Positions 20,991 to 34,533 of a stretch of DNA of 64,000 bases are shown in pieces (the first letter of the stretch is position 1; every line of letters starts with the position of its first letter). The position numbers and the translations under genes are program-made. The DNA is from Apis mellifera (lineage: Eukaryota; Arthropoda; Insecta; Hymenoptera; Apidae): assembly GCF_003254395.2 (NCBI RefSeq), contig NC_037638.1, positions 1,431,001 through 1,495,000 of the forward strand, read 5' to 3'. The notes under the pieces are model-generated. The model searched no databases and was not told the DNA's origin. It saw only the letters and a list, made by a program, of their open reading frames with translations.

Positions 20991-23900
20991 AAAAATGTTA
21001 TATCTCGAAATCAGAAATTAATATCACCGACATTTCTCTTCCTCCGCTCGTTGAAAATTTGCCTTGGTTAAATAACGATCTAATAAAGTGATCGAAAAGA
21101 GGAGGGGGGAAGGGTATGTTTCACGTATTAAATTGCAACAGAAGTCGACATGGAACCGCGAGCAGATCGCGTGATGATCGTAAACATAGTTGGGGAAAAG
21201 AAAAATTCAGATTCAAATATCGAGGCTTGTCCACGATAAAAGCGTAATCCGAGGTTGGATTCTGGGTTCATAGGCTGGTTTCGTAACGAGAGAGAGAGAG
21301 AGAGATACGATAGAAGGAAGTAGGGAAAAAGAGAGGTAGAAGTAGAATTTGCAATTTCGCTTCACTGAAATTGCACCATCTAAATTCTCAACTTTTCTTC
21401 CTTCGCGCTTCCTCGTATACGTTTCCTTAGAAAACCTGTTACGATTTCCTTATCTCGAACGGGGCCTTCTATATTGTACTTAGTGTCCAGATGACGATCT
21501 CTGTTGGCAATGGAAACCTAGTTGCAATGGAAAATTTCCGTGTAAAAGTGTTTTACAATGGAAATATTCACCTATGTTTATACATTATCGTCGGATTCGA
21601 TCGTATTGGATTCAAATTCAGAAAAATCATCCTCCCTTCCTTTATCGATTTTACAGAGGCGTATAAAATTAATTCCAAAAAAAAGAAAGAGAAAAGTATA
21701 TTCGAACGATTTTCGGGAAAGATTGCAACTATGTTCAACCATAAATTATTAAACATCGAGATATCCGACGTTTATAAATACGATTTAAATTTTACATCGT
21801 TTTATTATTCTATCCTATCCCCCCTCCTTCCCTGCAGGCGTTATCAATGTTAAAATTATTATTACGAACGATCCTTAATTGGGCCGCGCATCTGACATGC
21901 GCAGTCTTATTATAACTCGTCCGACCGGATCTCCCCATCAATAATTATTAATAACCGATCGATCGATTCGCTTTCCTTCCCGTAATGCAATGCGAAAAAG
22001 AAAACTCGATACGTCCTTTCCGTTTCGATTCAGCTTAGGAAAATATTAACAATGTTATAATTATATTTTTAAAAAAATATTCAAACACATATCTCAATTA
22101 TCATAGCAAATATCGTTCGTATAATATTCGAAATATTTGAAGAATCCGTTGCGAAATCGTTGGCCTCGATCGTTATCGAGAGGGGAGGGGACGAGGAAGA
22201 GAATGAACTCGCACGAAGAGACGTGTTCCGGGCTCGAGTCGGACGTATGATAATACAGGATGCTCGATCGGTATCCGCCATCTTCTTGTAGGTTAGGTAC
22301 GAGCGCGGCGGGCAGAAAATGTCAACGAATGACGGGGCGGCGGAGAGCCGGAAAGATCACACGTTCCGTCCTCTCCGCTCCGCCAATGTCGTGGATAACA
22401 ACGCGGCGAACGCACACGACGAGCTGAACGATCGTCTACGAACGATCTCCGAAGTTCATCGGCCTACATCGACGGTGGCTCGATCGAAACGCCCCATTGT
22501 TCTATCACCTATGCGGTGGACAGAATTCTTTCGGTAGGCATAATTGCATCCGTACGGGACCTTTCGATTAATATGTAAATCAAACTGTATTTCATTACTC
22601 GGCCGACTAACCAACACTTATCCTTTAATAAATCGATTTATCTTTAATAAATATAATAGCGCATTTAATTTTAAAGTTTAAAGTTTCATTTACGGATGGA
22701 AATTTTCCTATATAAATATAAAATAGTATACTTTTTATTATTATTATCCTGTAACATTTTATAATCTCGAACGTCAAAATAAACTGAGAATGTTTATCGA
22801 CTATCCATTTAATTAGTGTCATTAAAATGGAAAAAAAAAGATTAAGTTGAATAATATCAATCAGCAATGAACTCTCGAAATGGATATAAAACAGGGAACA
22901 AAATCGTTGAAAAATCAATCTTGCTAAACGATCTATCCATTTTTCATTGTGCATTCGTCTAATGGCGGATAAAGTCTCTAAACGAAGAAACACGGACACG
23001 AGGAACGGTCTAAAACGCGGACCGATTAGAAAGCAGGAAGCGTGCTTTTTGTTCGCGAATCTAGACTTATTAATAATTTAGCTGGCCTGCTCGAATGACA
23101 TAGAACTCACCGATTAATGCTTATCATGTTTTAATCGAGCCGTTCGTTTATCCCATACACGAGTTACTTTACGGACGACTAATTGCCCAACCGAGTGACT
23201 AAGCAAGCCAACCGGCATATCAATCGATGGATTTACTTTTTTTTCTTCTTCCGTTTTCTTCTCTCCTGTTTTCCGTTCTCTGCCCGCGTTACACAAAGCG
23301 AGCCATTGGGCAGAGTGCTGGCAAGGAACGAGGAAGCAATCGAGCGGCCATCGAAGTGAGCAATTACCAATCGTTAGATAATTAACCGCCCTGTTTTATC
23401 CTGCAACTTTGATTATTCGAACGGAGGCTCTCGATGCTTCACAGCCACTTCTATGCATCCTGCAAAATCGTTTTACATACTTATTGTCCGTCGTTACATA
23501 CTTATTGTCCGTGCTATTAACACTTTACGATGGTATTAGACACGATCATAAATGGATCCTAAATATTCCTGCATCGATAGGGAGTAAAAGGAAACTTGAA
23601 TTTTTTTAACAAAGTTTACGAAAGAAATCATATAGCATCGAGTATCTTGGAATAAAATTGGATTAGATAATATTTCGATTTATTGCGAGAAAAAAAAAAC
23701 GTTATTTCAATATTACAACACACGTATTCGATAACAAAGACAATTATCGTTATTCTTATCTTCGATCTACGATCAATCGCAATAAATCAATTGAAATAAT
23801 TAATCGTACATTTATAGAGACATTACGATACTTTGTTCGAAATTACGTGTTATTATGTATAGCGTGGGTACTGCTTTTATAACCTCGAAACGGTTTGTTT

Positions 23901-26900
23901 CGGCGTTGTTCCAGACGAATCTATTAAATTGTTATATCGCTATCATTCACGACGACGTTTCCCTTTATTAAAATACCCGATCGATATGGAAAGAGATTGG
24001 ATAAACTAACCTGGATAGAAACGTTCCATTTTCATGATGGAGAACGAAAACGAAGTTGGATCGACAATGACTTAGCTGCTATATAGAAAGATACGACAGG
24101 TATGCGCGGAGAGAGGTGCGCCGAGAAAAATCAGACCGATGGATATAATCCGAAACTTGATTACGCCTTTCGTCGTTTTCCGTTCAGCTGGTTGTTCTCC
24201 GCAAGGTAAAAACGGGACCCGCGTTACCGGCGGACCTCGCTCGCATTCCGAGATCGTAGATTGGTTCACGAATCATTTGTAAACAATATGGCTCGGGACG
24301 AAATAATGCGAGATCAATCGGAAAGGTCGTGGACCGAGGAAAAAGTGTTTAAAAGAGAAAGTGATTAGTGTAAAGTTGGATAAAATTCGAAGCAAGTTAA
24401 AAGAAAAACAGTGGAATCTTTATATTCGTCGTTAATCCGTTTTTAAAGAATATAAAATCAATTTTTTCGATAGAAGAATTAACCAAAGAAGAAATAATTG
24501 ATTTTCAATCTCGAATCAGGGCTTAAATAAATAACATTCTAAACTGTAATTTAACTTTTGTGTCATGTGAAAGTGAGTGCAAAAAGATGTTTTTGGCAAT
24601 TTTAGAGGTTTTATCGCACTAACGATTCCAAAGTGATATAACGATGAATCGAGAATGAAATTTCGAGATGTTTAACTGTGAAATAATTTGGCCAACGATT
24701 CCCAGATCGATCAGCCGATCGAACGCGACCTCAGCGAAGGTATTTGGAGAATTCTCGTTCTCGTGGCGACCTTAGAAGGCCTTCTCGTGACTGTGTCGGC
24801 TCCCCATAATTTTCTCTCTCGCTTTTATCCTCTCGTATCTACCTGGCCGTTGCCTTTCTGACATTAGAGACCTGCAACGCAATCCGAGAGAATCGAGAGA
24901 ACAGTTGAACGCGGTCAGTTTTCCCTCCAGATAGGATTTCGCAAGCGTTAAGCTCGGATTCCTATTTCGCCCTGTTGTTCCGTGACCTCTTAATTTTATC
25001 GAGTATCGAAAACACGAGGAGTGGGTTAAGCGCAATAATAAGCACGTGTTAAATTGCCATGCGCGAAAAGCAAACGAGAAACGATACATATCCTTTGCAT
25101 GACTCGACCTGACCACTTGGCCGGTGAATTCTTGCGATATGTTCGATTTTGACCTCTATCGTGCAGATCCTTGTGAAACGATACGGGTTTCGTACTTTTG
25201 CGGAAAGATAATTCGAGCTTCGATGCGGATACAGTTAGACGCAGTGTTTTGAATAGGTTAGGTTGAGTAAAATATGTGGACGTACGTAAAGGGGTTACAC
25301 GTTGAGTTGAGAATGTGGGAAAATATTTTTGATTTAAGAAATTTGTAAGATGATAGTCACGATTTCACAGGTAAATATTAGAAAATATTAAATTTCGATA
25401 CGTATTGTGTACATTCTCTACCAATTATTACTTATCTTTCGAGTTACGTAAACGTAGTTCAAGTTGCTGATTTATCGTTCGAACAAAATTTCCTGGTGCG
25501 AAAAAAATTAAAAAAAAAAAAAAAAGAAAAAGAAAAAATGGAAACTAGCTACTACTACAGAAGTACATTAGCAACTCGGAAGAATTTTAACGAACTAGTC
25601 ATCCACGTATTGTTCGTTGGAACGGATTGACCATTCGCTCTCATTCATTTACAAGGGTTATCATTATCTCATCAAGCGAGTAATTACGAGAGAGAGAGAG
25701 AGACAAGGAACGATGAAGATGCAAGTAGGAAGAGGACGAAGGTAAAGAAAATGATCTAACTGTTATCCGACTTAATAACTCGGACGTGTTTAAACGTGGC
25801 TTCGTAATGATGGGTTGGCGCGATTGCGCGACATAAACTGGATAAAAGGATCCTTATTGTTTATCCGAGTAATTATAATCTTAATGAACGAATAATGGTA
25901 ACGGGATACCGACGAATGGAATGCTCGCAAAAACAGGCTAGATCGCTTGTCGGACACTCGAACCTATTAGGTTAAACCTCTACTCACGGGTACGAGGTTA
26001 ACCTCGTGTCAATTGCGATTGATCTATTAAATCATAAGTGCCTCGCCTTCATTAATTACCTCGGTCGAGGTCGATGATCAAAGCAACTGTTTTCGTGTTC
26101 TTTCACGTGTCGATGTTCATTTATTTTTAATTATCGAGTTTTGATTCTAGATTGAATAAATTTTAAAATTACATAATTTATATACGTTTGCTAATTGGAT
26201 TAAATTAATTGTCAGATAAAAATTATAATATGAAATACAAAAAAAAAAGTTTAAAAAACTTAACTTGATTTAATCTAATTCTAATATCACGAAACTTTTA
26301 TCTCTTGTAAACCTTGAGACGCAAAAATACTAGACAGATCATTCATTTATCATTCATCATATCATATCATTTTTAGAATTTTCGATAGCACATGTAGATC
26401 AATCGCATATAATTAATCGTGTTATAGGAGTCGTATCGTAAATCATGCATATTTCATTCGAGAAGTTCGAGAAGATTGCAAACTATCTCAAACGTAGAAT
26501 ATCGATCGCCATATTGTTTCTACATCTTTGACATTTCACGCATGCGCACTTGATACACTTGTGAATTCTTCGAGCTATAATTTACGATTACACATTTCGA
26601 ATTTTTTTATCGTAAGATACGCGATTCAATTGTGATTTTTTTTTCTCGTTTTCCTCTTTTTCATTGTTATAAATTTACGGATTACGTCTGATTCGCCAAT
26701 ATGGAGTGCTTAAATACCGCAAATGTTCGAACTTTAACGATAAAATTGCTATCTTCGTCTTCGATCGGCCTCGTGTCGACGATGTAATATCTACGAAATA
26801 AACGCAGATCTCCGTTTAAATCGTCGAGTGGAAAGAAATGGATGTATTAAGGGATAGTAAAAAAGGGGCATAATTGCAAATTTTATCCAGGCTGATATAG

Positions 26901-29360
26901 TGGAAGATTATAGTCCGCGGTATAGTTAATCTCGGCCTAATCAGGCTATTACTATCATTACAGTCCATTCGATCTTAAGACTAAAAACCGTTTAAAACGG
27001 AAAAATGTATTAACGATCCATCCAAAGGAAATGATATCGATCGCGTGTTAAAATAAATTACTTTTCTTGTTTCGTGTTGAAAACCTCTGCTCTTTTAGGT
27101 TAGCTGCCTACACGAATACTGGTTTCGAAGTGTCTCTGCTTACTTGAAAATGTGTTTGTGTTCACGTACGTTTTTGAATCCAAATATTAATAAATTTCCC
27201 ATCAGTATGTTGGATGTTTAACCAGATATTTCGACGAATGGATGAAAATTAACTTCGATCGTAATATTTGAAGATTCACCTATCATTCACGAACGACAAA
27301 ACGTTATTTAATAATTATAACCTCAAACAGAGTAAAGTATCAAATTATATTACTACTTTTACATCTAATACTACAATACGACATATAATCTTGCCCACTT
27401 TCTTTCTTTTTCCAGAAAATTTAATAATTTTAACATTTGTCCAACGTATAAATGTTTCCATTCCAACAAGATTCTTCAATTAAAAGAAGAAAGACGAGGT
27501 CACCGTTAAATTATCGAACTCTCTCTTGTTTTTGTCGAAAATCCTTCCAATTTTCCTCGGCGGAAGCTGGTGGAATAACTGGTGAAGAAGTGTTATAAAA
27601 ACCTTGGAGGAAGCGGATCACGATGGAAGGAAGGCACGGATGGATAAGAAATATAGGGAGAGGAAAGTAGAGATAAAGCGAATCGAGGCATAAAATGGCT
27701 CTCGGCTCTCTCGAAACTTGTCGAGTAATGTATTTCTATTTGCCGACATTGGCACCCATGCGGCCGGCCCGTTCCAAGCGCAACCGACTCTTATTTATCC
27801 GTGGAACCGCCGACCATGCGAGAGCCAACAAATCAAAATCGACAAAGGGAAGCTGTCGGCGCTTCGCTCGTGGCCGACGTGGTGAAGAGTGGCCCGAAGA
27901 AGAAACATTTGTACGAGTAAATCAACCGGGGAATGGTACGTGCTTCCCGAACAATGGATACCTTGTCGGAGTGGGGGAGGGGGAAGGAGGGAATTCCGCC
28001 AAGGAACGAACGCCTAAGAGGCCTGTTTATTCCCGATTGATTAAAGGCGGAAAGCGGAGAGGAGCAGGAGATCGCGTGAAAAATGGAATTGGGATTACAG
28101 GCTGGAGAGAAGGAGAGATGAAATTTTTTTAACTATTTTAAAAAAAAGTTAATTGTCAATTTAATCGCTTCGAAATGAACATTTCGCTATGAAACTCAGG
28201 ATTATTAAGTAGATGTATTTTGAGAATCGTGTAGAATGTTTTTAGAAAGAGATTGTTCTTTGTTATTTATATTCTTTGGATGTATCCATTTGATACTCAA
28301 ATTTTATATATTCATTCAAAAGGATAAATTTAGCAATAAATATAATCTGCTCTTGTTAATCTAAAATCAGTGCAAAAAGAAAAATTTCTATTATCATTTA
28401 TTATCAATTTTCAAAATTATAGTCCAAGTATCTACCAAAAGTCTGTGCAAAAGTTAAGAATTAATTTCTGTCTTATTAATTATCAACCATCCAAAAACAT
28501 TCATGCACCATTCAGTCCAAGATCAGTTATTGTGCAAAAATTAAAAAAAACCTAATTTTTTTTTTGTAAATAAAGAAAAGGATATATAACGCATCGAAGG
28601 GAAAAAAAGAACAGAAATGAGAGAAAGAGGAAGAGGAGGAAAGGGAGCATTTGTTCAGACGGACGGATGAATATGGCGGAGAGCGTGCAAGCTGTGGCGG
28701 AGGCTCGGTGTGGGCAGTACGGTAACCTTCCAGGACAATGGGTATCTTGTCGAAGGATCTACGGGTTAGCGGCAAGATAATAGAACGCGGCAGTGTCCGA
28801 GGTGGTAGTATAAACCTGGATCGCAGAAGGTGGAGTCACCTGTAAAATGTCGGCACAATGCCCGACCACGTCACAGGTGTCTCGCGCCGTGAAAGTCCGC
28901 CAAGGGTGCGTCGTCAACCGGTGCCCACGTATCCACGGGACAATGAGTAAACAGCCGTTGGATCGATTGGACGCGTTGTAATTGCCCCGCCCGATCCGAT
29001 ATTAGTCGTTTAATTTATCGGCGACTCGCTCATGGTTCGACCGATCGACATTTCAACTCTGGTAATTTTAATCCAAGGTATTTTGTTCGCTTTTTTCTTT
29101 TTTAGATCGGTAAGCTGATTGATGAATTCTCGTCACTTCCAAACTTATCCATCCTTCCATTTCAGATCTCTGAATTCCTGAGCGAGCTGCATAAGATACT
29201 TATAATTTTCTCAATAAAAGAAGCTTAAGGATTGATCATCAACGATTTGGAGCGTATTAATCTTTTAATTGCAGTTTATAAACTAAAATTATAGTCAAAG
29301 GCAGGTGTGGTATATAAACAACATGTTAATTTTTGCTATTATCAAATATAGGCTGTGGTT
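20991..29360. other. 8.4 kb of mostly unique non-coding DNA
   Basis: No array longer than about 100 bp. Features seen: (GA)n at 21286 and 25690; a 19-bp direct repeat (TTACATACTTATTGTCCGT at 23473 and 23494); a perfect 16-bp palindrome ACGAGGTTAACCTCGT (25992-26007); short TTAGG words (25254, 22292); CpG-rich blocks at 22200-22540, 24700-25120, 27690-28130 and 28660-29050. ATG-started open frames at 21491-21853, 22319-22537 and 27695-28132 have no recognisable domain. I see no splice-bounded exon chain. Confidence 0.5.
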
Positions 29361-29362
29361 CT

Positions 29363-29775
29363 ATTAAAATAAAATAGATAGGAGATATCACTTTAGTAAT
29401 ACAATTTAAAATTAGAATGTATGTATTTATTTCCATTTTATTTTACTTATTGTTGATTATAAAATGCACACTTTATATTTTATTCTACTTTTATTCTTAT
29501 ACAAGATACAAGTTTAGTTTCATTATTCTATTTGAGTTTCTTTTAAAGTATATCTTCTAAAGTATATCTTCTAAAGTATATCTGGTTCCATTAAAATAAA
29601 ATAGATAGGAAATATCACTTTAGTAATACAATTTAAAATTAGAATATATGTATTTCCATTTTATTTACTTATTGTTGATTATAAAATGCACACTTTATAT
29701 TTTATCTTACTTCTATTCTTATACAAGATACAAGTTTAGTTTCATTATTTTATTCGAGTTTCTTTCAAACTATAT
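29363..29775. repeat. Direct duplication, period 227 bp
   Basis: The stretch beginning AAAATAGATAGGA occurs at 29371 and 29598 and stays aligned through AAAATGCACACTTTATATTT and ATACAAGATACAAGTTTAG. The copies differ by small indels. A 17-bp unit (TCTAAAGTATATCT) is triplicated at the junction, about 29545-29583. Confidence 0.9.
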
Positions 29776-32700
29776 CTTTGTGAACCTTCTCTAATATCTT
29801 CTCTAATAAGCCTTCTATTTTTTCCAGTTCTTCAAGAAAAAGGCACGTTGATCAAAATATTGACTAATATGAAGCTTTAATGAAGTCTAAATTTTAAAGT
29901 TTCTGTAATAACAATTTATACATTTTATTACTTTTTTTTTCTATACTTTTTCCAATTTATAAAATATTATAATTATACTAGTATTACAATTTGATAATTA
30001 GTAAAATATTTTTTTTAGAGGGATGATCTAAAAGTACCCACAGTTAAAGGATTAAGAAAAGAGGTCGCAAGAATTCTCCGAACCCCTGTCACGAATTCAG
30101 AATCAGAAGCGAGATATCTCTCGGAGCGGTGGAAGAAAAAATTCTCTTCCACAAAGGGAAAGAACATTGGCCAGGAATCAAATCGTGGAAACGGATCTCG
30201 CGCGATGGCAATCCATCAAACGGCGGAGAGAAGAGAGAGAGAGAGGCCGCCTACCGTTACGTAGCATTCCAAAGGGAGTGTAGCAGCGGTATCTGCGAAG
30301 ATGGAGGCCCGATACGCACCCGATAATACCGAAGGATGAATCATCGGACGGTGGAGGAAGTGGCCGCGGTGAAAATGTCCGGTTTAGGGGAAGGGGCGGG
30401 GGGTGGCGAAACTCTTTCGTGGTCGCGCTAACGAAGAGGGTTGCCGGGTGCCGATAGACGATCTGAGCACGGCTGCTACGTCTCGGATCGAGCATCGCAT
30501 CTGCCATTAGCATTCGGCTCCAACCTCTCCTCTCGCCTCGATGGTGCGACGTCCGCTGTTTAGATTCGATCCTCGGCCGGCTAGTCGTGTGCACGATTCC
30601 ATCAAAACGTACCAGCTGATCAGGATGCGCTCACTCGTCCACCACGGTTAATTTATCTCGTCCCCTCCTCCTGGCCTCTGCCTTCTGCCTTCTGCCGGAC
30701 GGCTACCGCCCTCTATTTCCGCCCCGGGATCGAGATATCGGATCGATGCTTTCTCGTTTTCGAGAGAGAGAGAGAGAGACGAGTGGAAGGAGAATTCGTG
30801 ATTTTTAACGAGAGGAGAATCGATTAAGACTTCTTTTTTTTTTTTTTATTGAGTCATCGAATCGAGTCCTCGTTGATGAGAAGAGACAAACTTGGAGTCT
30901 TAACTAAATTGATGAGATATGTGTTTCTAATGGAGAATCAGATTTATTCTTTTTATTTTTTTTTTATCAGAAGAGTATGCCGTTCGAAAAATAATTGGCC
31001 AAGATCGAATCACTTGACACTTGAAGAAGACAAATTCGAGCAAAGTGTTAACCGAATTGATAAAATTATTGACATTTTATAATATAGTAATCCGAATCGA
31101 AACGAAGATTTTTCAACGTTTACGCTCGGTCGATATAGAGGAAATTCACTTATAAATTTTTAAATCATTCTTTTTCATTCACTATATAATCTATATAATC
31201 TCGTCTGAAGATATTACTATCAGAATAATAAGTATAAATAGAAACTTTTTTTTATTCCTTGAATAATTTCGTATAAATTTTTTTTCGCGCGACTTTTTAT
31301 TTACTTGCTATCTAACCTGCTTCTCCAATCGCGAATCAGGATAATAATATAAATTTTTTCCTCGAATACTTCATCGATTTCGCTAAACAAAATGTAAGAA
31401 AAAATTCTCTCCCTCTCTCTCTCTCTCTTGAAAAACAACTGGATGCTTGAAACGAAAGTTGAGAGAAGAGGTTAGAAACGCGGAGCAACACGTGTGCGCG
31501 TGGAAAACGTTCCATTAACGCGATCCACGCGGCGCGGCTCGGCATAAAACCACGCCACGACGAGGCCCCGGGTCGAAGTTGCATCGATGCGTGGCTCGGT
31601 GAAACAGTATATCCATAATGCATCTACCACGTCCCGAGCAACTTCCATCTCGCGACCCGCGCCACGGATACCCGTCTCTCGATTCCACCTCGAATCGAGT
31701 TTTACACACACACATCACACACGCATGCACGTAACGTTTACACTTACACGTTCCTCGTGCCCCGATAAAAGCCTCGTTGCGCGCTAATAAACGCGAGGGG
31801 CAACGATCAGAGCCTCCTCAACGTCCGCCTCGGATCCGTCGATGTCGATGCCGATTCGACGAGCCCTTAATGGTACGTGGAAACGATTTGGATCGGCGAT
31901 CCAAAGCGCAAGTTGATTTAATAACGAAACGCCGCTTGTCTGGGGATGTGGGAGGGAATATATATGTATGTATATATAATGTTGAGATAGATTTTATTTT
32001 ATTCTCAGGTGAAGTCTCGAAAGAAGAGGGAGTTTGAGAGAAATTGTGGAAACTCTGCTCGTGCGAAATTGGTTACAGCGGTGTTTGAGGATTGGAAAAT
32101 TGAAGAATTTCTTGGAGTGAAGTTATTTTACTTTAGGTAAATTGGTCGAATAATATTCATTCGATTTCATTTTGGCGCTATGATTATTATGTTTTAATTA
32201 ATTGTCGAAGAAACTTTAATAATAGTTATTATATTCTGTCCATAGATGGTGATAAGTGATAATGGAGAAATCTTGTGATCGAGAAATCAATGATTCGTTT
32301 CGAGCGAAAATTATTTTAATAGAATTGCATCTATTTATGGGAAGTAATACGAAATTTCCATCGAAAAGGAAGTTTAGAGAAAGGAAAAAAAAAGTAAAAG
32401 TGTACGCAAAAGAAAAAAAAGAAAAAGAATAATGAATTACGAAGATAATTGGTTGCATCTTCATTAAAGGAAACCAGAATGCGTCGTGTCTCGAGACACT
32501 TGCGCGCAAACTAAATTACATGGTTACAGTGTCGTTATTAATAGGCATTTTGCCTGTAATGAAGTGTAATTTAAATGGGACGAAATTAATTTGCGGGATC
32601 TTTTATTATTCACTTTCATGTAGATAAGATCGTGAAACATCGTTCCCTCTCACGAATTATCTCGTTAATCATGAAGAATCGGGGAGAAAGTAAAAAAATA

Positions 32701-34310
32701 ATTGGAGTCGATAAACAAAATAAATAAATATATATATATATAATGCATTTTTATATTATACGAATTTAATTCGATAACAATCGATATTTTTTAATAATAA
32801 TTATATACAACTTTAATTTAGTGTAATATATATTTACGTGAAAAAGTACGAAAATTGTTTTTGTAATTTATATTCAAATTCCGATGTTGAACAAACGATA
32901 TTAAAACTGGGGATTGTAAATAAAAATCCCTATTTAAAATAAATAAAAACTAGTTCTTCGATATTATAAATTTGATGGAACGAGTGTAATCGAAATATTA
33001 TTTACTTCTCAATAATTTCCGAGCCGCATGGAGGGAAAACGTTGAAATTGATTTTCTCCGGTGCATATATATCGAAATTGCATCCCTAATTGCAACGGTG
33101 TAATTAAAAAACGGCGAAACGTGGAACGAGACGAGTACAAAGTTGTGGCCGAAGAGTGGCGATTCTTGTCTTTCGAAGAGGTCAAGCGCAATTTAAGATA
33201 ACGCGAATTTTTCTAATGCGGTTACCCGCGTTCGAGTTGTTGCACGCTTATCAAACGTTGTTATCATCGTGCAATTATCGGGCATAGTTGCATGTCTACT
33301 TACAACTAGCACTCGAACGCTTTAAACTTTAATTATTGAAGGTGTTGGCCGAGCTCATGAAGTAGCTATTCCAGCTTCCCTCGTATCTTTCTCAACCGGA
33401 ACATTGACCGATGGAAATATACGTATACGTAAAAGAACGATGGAAATTGTAAAGCATCGATATATATTTCGATGAGAAATAAATTTTTATACTCGTAAAG
33501 ATTGATTCAAGTTTGGAATATTAAGTTAAAATTGGCCACAAAAGTATACAACCGGTTATTCGATACGGCTTACGATTGTATCTTTTATAAAATTGAGAAA
33601 TTTTTTAACCTGAAAATGTCAAGCGGAATGTGGAAATGATTTAGGTTTTTATTAATGAATACAGATAGAGGATAAAAGATATCGTTTATCTAATTTGAAA
33701 ATGTCTAAATCAATATTTATTTCAAAATCGATATTTTTACAAATAAAAAATACGAATAATAAAGTTAATCCGTTCCACCACGAAAAAGTGAAATTTTATA
33801 CACGTAAGTTGGCTCGCTGTTCGACTGGTACGACAGCGAGTGAATTTGCAACCTCTTTGCATTGGTAAATATAGGATTCTGCGCATCCATATAAGAAAAA
33901 CAGAAAGCAGAGAATCTCGCGGCCACCACTGTAAGAATACGATTACTAGGAAAGAATGAACGTGCAAGAGGTATTGCGAAGTTTGCAAAATTGCAGATAT
34001 TTCTTTTACCGATAGCAGTTTCGCAAATTAATTGGAAGATTCGAAAAGCATAGCGCTAGCAAATGTTTCCTTTACTGATAGTCGAGTCGGTAATACTCTG
34101 TAAATTAAAATAACGAACGAATTATTTAACAATAATCGGAAACAGAATACGGAATAGACTTAATACTCTTAATGCATTTTTCGTTCTTTTTCGTTCTCGA
34201 AAAATATTAAACGCTTCTATTCTCCTCGTCTGGTGGATTTTGTGGATGAAGTACAGACAAAGAGAGAAATTAATGGGAGAAGGACAGAGATAGAATAAAA
34301 ATTGTGCAAT
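29776..34310. other. Unique non-coding DNA
   Basis: CpG-rich blocks at 30160-30760 and 31480-31900; (GA)n at 30764-30780; (CT)n at 31407-31430; CA-rich tract at about 31705-31730. The word CGTTCCATTAACGCGAT at 31508-31524 also occurs at 16613-16629. No supported genes. Confidence 0.5.
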
Positions 34311-34313
34311 CAA

Positions 34314-34533
34314 CGCCATCTCTAGAGTGGCGCCGACAAAATACAAATATAGACAAGGAAAACAAGTAAAGAGAAGATAAAGATAGAACAAGACTTGATC
34401 GCTACCGCCATCTATCGAGCGCCAAAAATACTTTTGCAAAAATATAACAAAATATTCAAGAAACAATGCTTATCTTTAATTCTCAGTCCATCTTTGAAGA
34501 TATAGTTCGCGATACTCGAGAGATGGCGTTGAC
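34314..34533. promoter_or_regulatory. Cluster of three CTCF-like motifs
   Basis: CGCCATCTCTAGAGTGGCG (34314-34332, a near-palindrome), CGCCATCTATCGAGCGCC (34406-34423) and, reversed, CTCGAGAGATGGCGTTGAC (34515-34533) share CGCCATCT(C/A)T(A/C)GAG within 220 bp of AT-rich DNA. The reverse complement AGATGGCG fits most of the AGRKGGCGC core reported for insect CTCF, but the last base deviates in each. Function as an insulator or binding site is inference; a small decayed repeat is the alternative. Confidence 0.35.

Noticed and set aside
34122..34466. 114-codon minus-strand frame with membrane-like segments
   Set aside because: It begins with TTG, its hydrophobicity follows from A/T-rich codons, and it overlaps the motif cluster without splice signals.
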